12,833 nucleotides of DNA, from positions 1 to 12,833 of the forward strand of contig DASSWW010000039.1 of the NCBI GenBank assembly GCA_035704495.1, written 5' to 3'. This document shows, in pieces, positions 1 to 6,200 of this stretch; positions within the stretch are counted from its first letter, which is position 1, and every line of letters begins with the position of its first letter. Under the pieces are notes generated by a model. It had not been told where the DNA came from, did no database searches, and worked only from the letters and a program-made list of their open reading frames with translations. This DNA is from UBA6022 sp035704495. Its GTDB lineage: Bacteria; Patescibacteriota; Saccharimonadia; Saccharimonadales; Saccharimonadaceae. The position numbers were made by a program, and so were the translations under genes.

Positions 1-101
1 TCTGGTAGGCCTTCACTGGCTTTTACAAGTGCCAGATTGATTTTGTTGGCGTCAAACTGTTCCCGGGTGCCGTCGCGTTTGACTACATGGATTGTACTCA
101 T
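1..101 (-). CDS. Ribonucleotide reductase large subunit, N-terminal ATP-cone (partial)
   Basis: Only the first 33 complete codons are inside the window; the gene continues past position 1. The visible peptide starts MSTIHVVKRDGTREQFDANK and continues INLALVKASEGLP. This is the start of an ATP-cone, the regulatory nucleotide-binding module at the N-terminus of many ribonucleotide reductase catalytic subunits, which make deoxynucleotides. The ATG at 101-99 has an AGGGG Shine-Dalgarno 9 nt upstream, and an in-frame TAA lies a few codons before it, which fixes the start. NrdR also has an ATP-cone, but behind a zinc ribbon, so an N-terminal cone favours the reductase. The class (I, II or III) cannot be told from this fragment. 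The upstream promoter carries NrdR-like boxes, which fits this identity. Confidence 0.8.
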   Translation of the reverse strand, partial: MSTIHVVKRDGTREQFDANKINLALVKASEGLP

Positions 102-231
102 GATCCTGTTCCCCTGTTCTTACGTTTTGTGACATATCCACCTCCCTCAAAGTGGCGCAAGCATACTACCTCATGTTTTTCACTGAGGTCGTGCAAATCC
201 CTGCTTGCTATATGTCTGTTTTTATTGAACT

Positions 232-280
232 GCTACATATGTAGTGTCTACATAGAACTATAGGCCCCTATATATGGTTT
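232..280. promoter_or_regulatory. Putative NrdR-box pair overlapping the nrd promoter
   Basis: Two 16-bp sequences resemble the NrdR box consensus ACACTATATATAGTGT: 265-280 (CCCCTATATATGGTTT, 12 of 16 matches) and 232-247 (GCTACATATGTAGTGT, 11 of 16). Their centres are 33 bp apart, near the roughly three helical turns typical of NrdR box pairs. One lies in the -35/-10 spacer and the other just past the -10, so a bound repressor would block RNA polymerase. Matches and spacing were read directly; NrdR binding is inferred. Confidence 0.4.
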
Positions 281-285
281 TTCAA
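257..285 (-). promoter_or_regulatory. Sigma70-type promoter of the ribonucleotide reductase gene
   Basis: On the minus strand, -35 TTGAAA (285-280) is followed by a 17-bp spacer and -10 TATAGT (262-257). Transcription would start near 250, giving a leader of about 150 nt before the start codon at 101. The spacer and the region just downstream hold the two NrdR-box-like sequences. Confidence 0.55.
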
Positions 286-333
286 GCCTTTTTGTAAGTT
301 TTTATTACCACATGGCAAAACGTAACCGTCATA

Positions 334-380
334 ACACCTTATAGCGTTGTGTTTCTTATTTACAACGCTATATATAGCGT
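334..380. promoter_or_regulatory. Perfect 16-bp palindrome with a second NrdR-like half-site
   Basis: Positions 365-380 read ACGCTATATATAGCGT, a perfect palindrome matching the NrdR consensus at 14 of 16 positions. A weaker partner at 334-349 (10 of 16) lies 31 bp away centre to centre. The two share the half-site TATAGCGT, producing an 11-bp inverted repeat (340-350 and 362-372). The palindrome abuts the stop codon of the upstream gene. A weak terminator hairpin is the alternative, but it is AT-rich and has no T-tract. The rest of the 280-bp intergenic region (102-381) shows only the promoter, boxes and leader described here. Confidence 0.4.
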
Positions 381-381
381 A

Positions 382-1809
382 CTAGTTATTATCGCGACAG
401 TCCTGTTGCAAGCGTTCTACTGGCGCATAATTGTCCGTATAGGGAGTCATTTGCGGCAACTCGAGTGGTTTTGCCCCTGGCCAGACAATTGACTGATCAC
501 TATAGGCAACAATCATATTTGACCTGTCTAGGTCAGGCCGCTGAATTGTATAGGTTGCCTCGTCAAATTCAGTTCGGTACGGCGCATCCAGGGCTCGTAA
601 TAACGGTTCGCATGTGCCGGTCGTGTTGGCAATCAGGTTGGCAGCGACCACACCGTTAGCCGCCAATAGCCGCTGTATGTGTTGGCCGTATTCTTTGGTC
701 ATTAGGCTAAAAGGGACGCTAGCATCACTATAGACATCAACTAATACGACATCATACGTTTTGTCGGTCTCGTTAACGTAGGTCCGGGCGTCTTCAAAAA
801 TCAAATTCACGTTTTGCGGATCGCTATAATGAAAGTGCTGCCGAGCAATATCGGCCAGCTCCGGATCAATCTCGACCACATCAACGGTACTATCTGGATA
901 AGTGTGCGCCAAATACTGCGGCAATGTAAAGGCCCCGCCACCCAGAACTAATATGCGTTCGTGGCTAGGTGCCGCTTTTACCACTGCGGCCATTTGCTGC
1001 GTGTACCAAAACAGCAGTTTATCTGGTTGATGAAGATAAATGCCCGACTGAGTTCCGTTTGGACCGGTCGCAATACCGCGCGCTGCCTGGCCGTCCATAA
1101 CGCCGTTAATAATCGAGTAGTGCGCGCTAGGTGTATCAATCTGACCAGGATGCATTGTATGTAGCGAGCCAAAACAAATAATCGCAATCAGCCCACTCGC
1201 CCACAGCCGACCCGACCAATGGACACGTGGCACAATCAACCAGCTAACAGCCAGTAAGGCCAGTACCACTACGGCAAACGTTTCCCGCGATCCGATATAG
1301 CCAAATAATATAAATCCGGCGATAAAGGTACCGGTAATTCCCCCGATAGATTCTAGGGCACTTAAACTGGCAAACGACTGTCCCGATGTTTGTAACGAAG
1401 TTATTTTCAGTTTCACCAGATACGGACTCAGTGTTCCGATCAGAAAACTAGTCGGTGCAAATAACACCAGCGACGCCACGACGCCCTGCACGCGCGCGTC
1501 TTCAAAACTATTCACCGTCCAGTCTAGTAGTGACAAATAAGTTAATAACACCATGGTGATAGTCGTTGCCGCCGCCAGACACAACCAGGCAATATCGGCG
1601 GGTTGAGCACGTTTATCAGCCAGCTTTCCCCCTACCCAGTAGCCTAAACTCAGCGCGGCGATGATTACCCCGATAACACTCGTCCAGACATAGGTTGAAC
1701 TGCCAATACTCGGCGCCAGCACGCGGGCCGCCGCCAATTCAAACACCATCAGCGAAAAACCGCTGACAAACGCGATAATCGCTAGGATGGGTAGTTTTTG
1801 ATTAATCAT
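382..1809 (-). CDS. Membrane-anchored spermidine-synthase-like protein
   Basis: 475 aa. The N-terminal half (about residues 5-215) is a run of hydrophobic segments consistent with six to seven membrane helices. The C-terminal half (about 225-470) is a spermidine-synthase-type Rossmann fold: LGGGAFTLP (289-297) as the nucleotide/aminopropyl-donor glycine loop, VEIDPEL (312-318) with the acidic residue typical of the family, FEDAR (338-342), and DVYSDASVPFSLMTKEY (358-374). This fused MFS-like/spermidine synthase layout is widespread in bacteria, but its true substrate is usually unknown, so polyamine synthesis is not assured. The start at 1809 has no Shine-Dalgarno; a -10-like TACACT lies 8 nt upstream, suggesting a leaderless mRNA. 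tRNA-Ser lies 21 bp upstream on the same strand, so read-through from the tRNA promoter is also possible. Confidence 0.8.
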   Translation of the reverse strand: MINQKLPILAIIAFVSGFSLMVFELAAARVLAPSIGSSTYVWTSVIGVIIAALSLGYWVGGKLADKRAQPADIAWLCLAAATTITMVLLTYLSLLDWTVNSFEDARVQGVVASLVLFAPTSFLIGTLSPYLVKLKITSLQTSGQSFASLSALESIGGITGTFIAGFILFGYIGSRETFAVVVLALLAVSWLIVPRVHWSGRLWASGLIAIICFGSLHTMHPGQIDTPSAHYSIINGVMDGQAARGIATGPNGTQSGIYLHQPDKLLFWYTQQMAAVVKAAPSHERILVLGGGAFTLPQYLAHTYPDSTVDVVEIDPELADIARQHFHYSDPQNVNLIFEDARTYVNETDKTYDVVLVDVYSDASVPFSLMTKEYGQHIQRLLAANGVVAANLIANTTGTCEPLLRALDAPYRTEFDEATYTIQRPDLDRSNMIVAYSDQSIVWPGAKPLELPQMTPYTDNYAPVERLQQDCRDNN

Positions 1810-1817
1810 TAGTTATT

Positions 1818-1823
1818 AGTGTA
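1818..1823 (-). promoter_or_regulatory. Extended -10 box (TACACT) for a leaderless transcript
   Basis: Minus-strand TG-C-TACACT ends 8 nt before the ATG at 1809. With normal -10 to start spacing the transcript would begin at or next to the start codon. No convincing -35 is seen; the upstream DNA is the tRNA 3' end. Confidence 0.4.
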
Positions 1824-1830
1824 GCAAATT

Positions 1831-1920
1831 TGGCGGAGAGAACAGGATTCGAACCTGCGATTGCCTTGCGACAATACACGCTTTCCAAGCGTGCGCCTTC
1901 AACCACTCGGCCACCTCTCC
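1831..1920 (-). tRNA. tRNA-Ser(GGA)
   Basis: Minus strand, 90 nt including an encoded CCA (1833-1831). The acceptor stem GGAGAGG (1920-1914) pairs with the TCTCTCC 3' strand (seventh pair G-U), followed by discriminator G and CCA. The anticodon loop CTTGGAAAG carries anticodon GGA. A long variable arm with stem ATTGTC/GGCAAT and a GCAA loop, and a T arm with the TTCGAAT loop, are clear. The long variable arm plus GGA identify a class II serine tRNA reading UCC/UCU. Confidence 0.95.
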
Positions 1921-1931
1921 ATACAGTCATT

Positions 1932-1937
1932 AGTATA
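1932..1937 (-). promoter_or_regulatory. Extended -10 promoter of tRNA-Ser
   Basis: Minus-strand TG-G-TATACT ends 11 nt before the mature tRNA 5' end at 1920. No good -35 is present at 17 bp; a TTGACA lies only 5 bp upstream, too close to act as -35. The start would fall about 4-5 nt before the tRNA. Confidence 0.5.
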
Positions 1938-1966
1938 CCAGTTGTCAAAAAGACGCTCCCGATTAG

Positions 1967-1996
1967 TTGCTTTTACGGCGATGACCTCTCTATAAT
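1967..1996 (+). promoter_or_regulatory. Promoter of the MacB-type operon, leaderless
   Basis: Perfect -10 TATAAT (1991-1996) with a weak -35 TTGCTT (1967-1972) and an 18-bp spacer. The -10 ends 7 nt before the ATG at 2004, so the mRNA probably starts at or next to the start codon. It is divergent from the tRNA-Ser promoter. Confidence 0.6.
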
Positions 1997-2003
1997 AAAA
2001 GGA

Positions 2004-2810
2004 ATGCCGAAAAAAACACCTCCAGTTATCCAACTTCGTGGCCTAACCAAACTTTATGGTATGGGTGATGCCGAACATAATGCGCTTGATTCAATCGATC
2101 TGACAATTGAAAAGGGTGAATTTATTACTATTATGGGCCCTAGCGGTTGTGGCAAAACGACACTACTTAATATATTGGGGTTGCTCGATCGTTCGGACGA
2201 AGGCGAATATCTACTCGATGGCACATCTGTCGAAACGCTCAGTAATGCCCGTCACGCCCGGATTCGCAGCCAACAAATTGGCATAGTGTTCCAAAGTTTT
2301 AATCTGATCAATCGTCTATCGGTGATTGAAAACGTCGCTTTGCCGCTCACCTACAAAGGTATGCTACGAACAAAACGTTTAACGATGGCCAGTGAAATTC
2401 TAAAAAACTTTCACCTGTCCGAACGCGAATATTACATGCCTTGGCAGCTATCGGGCGGCCAAATGCAGCGCGTCGCCATTGCTCGGGCGCTGGTGAATAA
2501 CCCGTCAATTATTTTAGCCGACGAACCAACCGGCAACCTAGATAGCCGATCAAGCCACGTCATCATGGAAGAATTGTCCGACATTCATAAACGCGGCAAC
2601 ACTATTATTATGGTTACGCATAATCCTAATCTGACCACCTATGCTAGTCGCGTAATTCACATGCTCGATGGCAAAATCGCCAGCGACACAAAAACCGCCG
2701 CTAAACCAGCCAAAGCAACCAAAAAAGTACCCCTCGGTGCTCGTCGACCAGTAAAGGCAGCACCAAAAAAACCAACCAAAAAGCGCACTAAAAAGGCGGT
2801 AAAAAAATGA
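2004..2810 (+). CDS. MacB/LolD-type ABC transporter ATPase with Lys-rich tail
   Basis: 268 aa. It carries a full set of ABC ATPase motifs: Walker A GPSGCGKT (45-52), Q-loop Q97, signature LSGGQ (149-153), Walker B IILADE (169-174), D-loop NLD (178-180) and H-loop H206. It belongs to the MacB/LolD/FtsE group that drives FtsX-like permeases, exporting or extracting substrates from the membrane. The permease follows with a 4-bp ATGA overlap, so the two are translationally coupled. The start at 2004 is preferred because longer in-frame reading runs antisense through tRNA-Ser, and because TATAAT lies 7 nt upstream. Residues 228-268 form a tail of almost only Lys, Ala, Pro, Thr and Arg, beyond the normal ATPase end. 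The substrate cannot be predicted. Confidence 0.92.
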   Translation: MPKKTPPVIQLRGLTKLYGMGDAEHNALDSIDLTIEKGEFITIMGPSGCGKTTLLNILGLLDRSDEGEYLLDGTSVETLSNARHARIRSQQIGIVFQSFNLINRLSVIENVALPLTYKGMLRTKRLTMASEILKNFHLSEREYYMPWQLSGGQMQRVAIARALVNNPSIILADEPTGNLDSRSSHVIMEELSDIHKRGNTIIMVTHNPNLTTYASRVIHMLDGKIASDTKTAAKPAKATKKVPLGARRPVKAAPKKPTKKRTKKAVKK

Positions 2811-4045
2811 TTCGGCTACTCGTCCTCGAACACATACAAAACGCCTACCATTCGCTGCGCAGTACTAAATCGCGCACGCTACTGACGATTTTGGGCGTAG
2901 CGATTGGCGTCGCCAGTATTACGACTATTTTGTCACTCAGCGGTGGTGTCACTAACCTTGTCGCCGATCAAGTCGAAGATTTAGAAGGTAACATTGCGAT
3001 TATTCGTCCAGGTATCATCGAAAAAGATTTAAATGATTTTGCCAATCCGACTAACGCAGCGACCTTTACGACCAGTACGCTGACCGAAAAAGATTTAAAT
3101 GATATTCAAGACATACCAGGCGTCGAAGCTGCCGCCCCGCTCATGATTTTAAACGGCAGTATCAAAGCCACCAAAGACGGCACCAAAGCCAAAACCAGCA
3201 CCATTGTCGCAACCACACCATCACTCGAAACAATTGCCAAATTAGATATACGTGACGGCCAGTTTATCGACAGTGTCACCAACCAAGATACCGCTGTCGT
3301 TGGCAGTCAGCTGTCCGTTGATTTGTTTGGCACCGATCAATCAATTGGCCAAACTTTTACCTACCGCAGCCAAATTTTTACGGTCATTGGTGTGATAGAT
3401 TATATGGACAATCCGATTAACTTTAATAATGTCGACTTTGATCATGCCGCGATTATCAGCCTAGATACCGGCAAAGGTTTTAATCAGGGTATCGCCCAAA
3501 TTCAACAAATTAACATCCGCGCAGAGTCAACCGAAGCCCTGCCCCAAGCGATCGAAGCAGTCAATGCGCAGTTGGTCGAAAACCATCAGGGCGAACAGGA
3601 CTTTACTATTCTTTCCGGCAAAGAAATCGCTCAACCAAGCAGTCAATTTTTTGTCGCCGTCACAATGGTCATGACAGTCATCGCAGCGATTTCACTGGTC
3701 GTTGGCGGTATCGGTATTATGAATATTATGCTAGTAGGTGTGGCAGAACGTACCCGCGAAATCGGGCTACGTAAAGCCGTCGGCGCTAGCAATATCAACA
3801 TCGTCTGGCAGTTTATGGTCGAAGCCCTGATTATGAGTTTACTAGGCGGCCTACTAGGCTATCTAGGTGGCTACACGCTCGCTTTTGCAATTAGCACCTC
3901 ACTACCGTTTGATCCAATCATCACCTGGGAAATCGCCGCCATCGCGCTTGGTACGGCTACCATTGTCGGCAGCATCTTTGGTCTGTACCCCGCTATTCGC
4001 GCTGCCCGCAAAGATCCGATTGAGTCGCTACGGCAGTATCACTAA
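2807..4045 (+). CDS. MacB-type ABC transporter permease (FtsX family)
   Basis: 412 aa, the normal MacB-permease length when the ATPase is separate. One N-terminal membrane helix (about 23-48, after a basic SLRSTKSRT stretch) is followed by a large extracytoplasmic MacB_PCD-like domain (about 50-270). The C-terminal FtsX domain has three helices (about 280-310, 335-360, 370-398) with the family motif ERTREIGLRKAVGA between the first two. It forms a dimer with the preceding ATPase and works as a mechanotransmission pump or exporter rather than a classic channel. The start ATG overlaps the ATPase stop (ATGA), and GGCGG lies shortly upstream. The TAA stop is the exact point where structured element copy A begins. 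Confidence 0.92.
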   Translation: MIRLLVLEHIQNAYHSLRSTKSRTLLTILGVAIGVASITTILSLSGGVTNLVADQVEDLEGNIAIIRPGIIEKDLNDFANPTNAATFTTSTLTEKDLNDIQDIPGVEAAAPLMILNGSIKATKDGTKAKTSTIVATTPSLETIAKLDIRDGQFIDSVTNQDTAVVGSQLSVDLFGTDQSIGQTFTYRSQIFTVIGVIDYMDNPINFNNVDFDHAAIISLDTGKGFNQGIAQIQQINIRAESTEALPQAIEAVNAQLVENHQGEQDFTILSGKEIAQPSSQFFVAVTMVMTVIAAISLVVGGIGIMNIMLVGVAERTREIGLRKAVGASNINIVWQFMVEALIMSLLGGLLGYLGGYTLAFAISTSLPFDPIITWEIAAIALGTATIVGSIFGLYPAIRAARKDPIESLRQYH

Positions 4046-4500
4046 TCCTTTCCTTGCCATGAAACGGGCCTTTTACTCTTTTGGCAGCAAAAGAGTAGTA
4101 AAACTGCTGGTCTGCTTCACTCCACCGGGAACGTATCACTTTGTCTGACCGTCGCTGCGGAACTCCCGTTGGTCGGTCATTTTCCATTTTTTTATTTGTT
4201 TGAAAATGACACGTCCTCGCGAATGACTCGGTCATCCAAAGTGCTCCGTTCTCGGGTCGCTGTAGATAACCAGGCTCTCAGCGATGGCTGGCGGTTATTT
4301 TTGAGAATAGAGAAAAATTGAAATGGAAATGTCGAGCCGCTCACCTATTACCGAACCAGAACATCTGCAGCCCGAGTGCGACAAGGCGCCGAGGCCCTTG
4401 TTCGAACTCGGCGTGAAGCCGTTCTGGAGAGCGTGATGGATGAAGAGGCGAACGAAAAAGAGTAAAGGTGCGTTTTGTGACTGAAGGGGGCGAGGTGTCG
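4044..4500 (+). ncRNA. Large structured repeat element, copy A (putative ncRNA)
   Basis: It fills the gap between convergent genes and has a homologue at 11088-11501. Read on the plus strand: near-invariant block 4044-4121 (75 of 78 identical to copy B) with a hairpin TCTTTTG-GCAG-CAAAAGA (4077-4094); long-range helix 4125-4151 with 4229-4255 (22 of 27 pairs); inside it a CGC/GCG stem (4153-4155 with 4219-4221) and hairpin GTCATTTT/AAAATGAC (4176-4183 with 4203-4210) with a 19-nt loop; helix 4259-4267 with 4363-4371; a branched variable region with GGCTC/GAGCC (4273-4277, 4334-4338) and CAGC/GCTG (4279-4282, 4287-4290); conserved block 4363-4425 with stem ACAAGG/CCTTGT (4381-4386, 4396-4401). 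In this copy the loop GCGCCGAG could also pair with CTCGGCG at 4407-4413, making a pseudoknot. The G-U pairs seen (4128-4252, 4263-4367) favour plus-strand RNA. Ends are approximate; function is unknown. Confidence 0.65.
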
Positions 4501-4509
4501 GGTTTGGCG

Positions 4510-5550
4510 CTACGCCAATTCGTTTTTTAGCTTCTCGATTAGTGGGACTGGCGTTGGGTCAACTCCGTTTAAAATCGCCACGTAAATACTGACAAAATCC
4601 GCCAAAATACTTCCCCACAACATTTGTTCAATTGCCGTCGAACCCGCCAGCGTGATAACGGTTGATTTTGGTCGTTTACCACTTAGCAATCGATCACTAA
4701 CGTCAAATCGTTTTAAAATTTGTGGATGTTCTAAATCACTCACTAAATCAAAAATAGCAAATGGTTTTTCAACTGGATGCGACGTCCAGCCGATAAATTC
4801 GTTATGGTTAAATTCGGGTAGTTCGTTCCAAAACGCGACATTTTTAGCGTTTTCGTTCCAACTAATTTTCCATTTATAGGCAACTGGTGCCATCATACTG
4901 CCTGCGTAAAAAACGGGTGTTTTGCCTACTGCCAGTAACGCCAGCTGTTTGGCATAATTTTTATCAGTACTAACTGTTTTATCCCATTGGCTGGCCTGCT
5001 CGCCCAACCAATCAGCGGTCGCAGAAATCTCGGTAAAGCGGTCATCACTTACGACACTAAAGTGCGCCAAAATCGCAGTCAGTGCGCGCAAATTATAAAT
5101 CACTGCCATACGTGGCTGCAAATCTGCCGGCAGCTGCACGTAGCAAATATCATCACTGTCCGCTGTTTTCTGTAGTTGCCCACCTGCGGTAATAATGGCA
5201 ATCTGCGCATTTTTCGTTCGTGCCTCTGCCAAACCACTCAACGTTTCTTCGGTGTTGCCCGAATAACTGCTGGCAATAACCAAAGTCGTCTCGTCGACGT
5301 ATGCGGGCAAATCATAGGTTCGGACAACTTCGAGCGGCACTGTTAATTCTGATTTTAACCATGACTTTGCCAGTAATGCAGCTAGCGCCGAGCCACCCAT
5401 CCCCGCTACCACAATCCGAGTAATTTGCCGATCGTCATGGTCGGGGTTAACGACATGCACCGAAAACCGTGCCTGGTCGTACTGCGATGCCGCGACGCCT
5501 AGCGCATCAGCCGGGTCGCGTTGCTGTATCACATTACTATCATCTAACAT
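4510..5550 (-). CDS. Bifunctional phosphoglucose/phosphomannose isomerase
   Basis: 346 aa. It interconverts glucose-6-P, mannose-6-P and fructose-6-P in the cytosol. It has the paired SIS-domain fold of the archaeal/CPR-type PGI/PMI: GMGGSA (50-55), SYSGNTEE (95-102) and the catalytic region NELPEFNHNE (242-251) holding the conserved Glu and His. Length is normal for this family and much shorter than classical PGI (about 550 aa). Start: the ATG at 5550 is preferred over the in-frame ATG at 5562, because GGAGG inside those four codons is an ideal Shine-Dalgarno 5 nt before 5550. A small GGCG-CTA-CGCC hairpin (4506-4516) spans the stop codon. It is transcribed divergently from the 164-aa protein and converges on element copy A. 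Confidence 0.9.
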   Translation of the reverse strand: MLDDSNVIQQRDPADALGVAASQYDQARFSVHVVNPDHDDRQITRIVVAGMGGSALAALLAKSWLKSELTVPLEVVRTYDLPAYVDETTLVIASSYSGNTEETLSGLAEARTKNAQIAIITAGGQLQKTADSDDICYVQLPADLQPRMAVIYNLRALTAILAHFSVVSDDRFTEISATADWLGEQASQWDKTVSTDKNYAKQLALLAVGKTPVFYAGSMMAPVAYKWKISWNENAKNVAFWNELPEFNHNEFIGWTSHPVEKPFAIFDLVSDLEHPQILKRFDVSDRLLSGKRPKSTVITLAGSTAIEQMLWGSILADFVSIYVAILNGVDPTPVPLIEKLKNELA

Positions 5551-5569
5551 CTTGCCCTCCATTACTCTA

Positions 5570-5599
5570 TTGCGGGTTCTACTGTTACTATGATACAGT
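5570..5599 (+). promoter_or_regulatory. Weak candidate promoter for the 164-aa protein
   Basis: The intergenic region 5563-5639 must serve two divergent genes. On the plus strand the best pair I see is TTGCGG (5570-5575), an 18-bp spacer and TACAGT (5594-5599). An alternative -10 is TATGAT (5589-5594). Neither is strong, and I could not assign the minus-strand promoter of the isomerase gene. Confidence 0.25.
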
Positions 5600-5639
5600 A
5601 TTTAGTAAAGAAGCATAAGTATTTTTATCAGGGGTGGGC

Positions 5640-6134
5640 ATGAATATTCAACCGCAAGCACAACAAGCAATTAGTGACGATCAAGAACTAGCCAAAGTTT
5701 TGGCTGGTATTAACCAACAAGCCGACGAGGCTGCAGACACAACAGCAACTACCGAGGAACCTAAAGAAGCCACAGCGTCAACCGAGGCACCAGCCGAAAT
5801 ATCGCTGCCAGACGCAGTTCCGCCAGTAGCTCCCGAGGTGCCAGCAGTACCTGCAGCGCCAGCAACGCCGGCCGCACCAGTCAATAGCGAGCTGGACGCA
5901 ATCAAAAAAGACGCTCTTAGCGAACTTCGACCACTGGTTGACAAACTCGATGTCTCTCCAGAAGAAAAGTTTGATACCTATCTGTTGCTACTGCGTTCGA
6001 CCGATGACCAATCGCTCATCGGCCCAGCCTTTGCGGCAGCCCGATCGATTGCCGACGAAGCACGTCGTGCCCAGGCCCTGCTGGATATCATCAAAGAGAT
6101 TGATTACCTTTCTGGCGCTCAACAAGCAGCCTAA
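5640..6134 (+). CDS. Hypothetical protein with Ala/Pro/Glu-rich linker
   Basis: 164 aa, family not recognised. Residues 1-27 look helical, 28-80 are a low-complexity Ala/Pro/Thr/Glu linker with PAVPAAPATPAAP (68-80), and 82-160 form a charged helical domain (SELDAIKKDALSELRPLV, then SPEEKFDTYLLLLRSTDD). There is no signal peptide or membrane helix, so it is probably cytosolic; the linker suggests a tether between two interaction modules. Start: GTG at 5634 is possible, but the ATG at 5640 is better because AGGGG (5630-5634) gives a 5-nt Shine-Dalgarno spacing. It lies between the divergent isomerase gene and convergent groEL and ends at a strong terminator, so it is a single-gene transcript. 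Confidence 0.8.
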   Translation: MNIQPQAQQAISDDQELAKVLAGINQQADEAADTTATTEEPKEATASTEAPAEISLPDAVPPVAPEVPAVPAAPATPAAPVNSELDAIKKDALSELRPLVDKLDVSPEEKFDTYLLLLRSTDDQSLIGPAFAAARSIADEARRAQALLDIIKEIDYLSGAQQAA

Positions 6135-6150
6135 TCTGCAATCCTCCACT

Positions 6151-6183
6151 AAAAATACCCGCCGAAGTGGCGGGTATTTTTTT
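6151..6183. terminator. Bidirectional intrinsic terminator (164-aa gene / groEL)
   Basis: A GC-rich hairpin with stem ATACCCGCC (6155-6163) and GGCGGGTAT (6169-6177) and loop GAAGT is flanked by A5 on the left and T7 on the right. It can therefore terminate both the plus-strand 164-aa gene and minus-strand groEL. Confidence 0.92.
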
Positions 6184-6200
6184 ATAAACAATTTATTATA

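Noticed and set aside
1830..2003. In-frame N-terminal extension of the ABC ATPase beginning MAERTGFEPA
   Set aside because: It is the antisense reading of tRNA-Ser, a well-known false translation; the promoter TATAAT at 1991 also lies inside it. The real start is 2004.
3993..4235. 80-codon minus-strand reading frame over the MacB 3' end and element copy A
   Set aside because: The part shared with copy B is explained by RNA structure; helices covary rather than codons, there is no ribosome site, and it overlaps a solid gene.
4044..4500. Group II intron, tmRNA or RNase P RNA as identity of the repeated element
   Set aside because: No domain V, no GUGYG start or AY end in the right places, no tRNA-like acceptor with CCA, and none of the RNase P conserved cores on either strand; two copies would also be odd for tmRNA or RNase P.
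5551..5562. Upstream ATG of the isomerase gene
   Set aside because: Its four codons contain the GGAGG Shine-Dalgarno for the ATG at 5550.
5634..5639. GTG start two codons upstream of the 164-aa protein
   Set aside because: It overlaps the AGGGG Shine-Dalgarno, which is correctly spaced for the ATG at 5640.
5681..5944. 87-codon Ser/Ala/Gly-rich frame antisense to the 164-aa protein
   Set aside because: It is a mirror of the Ala/Pro-rich linker codons, without a ribosome site.
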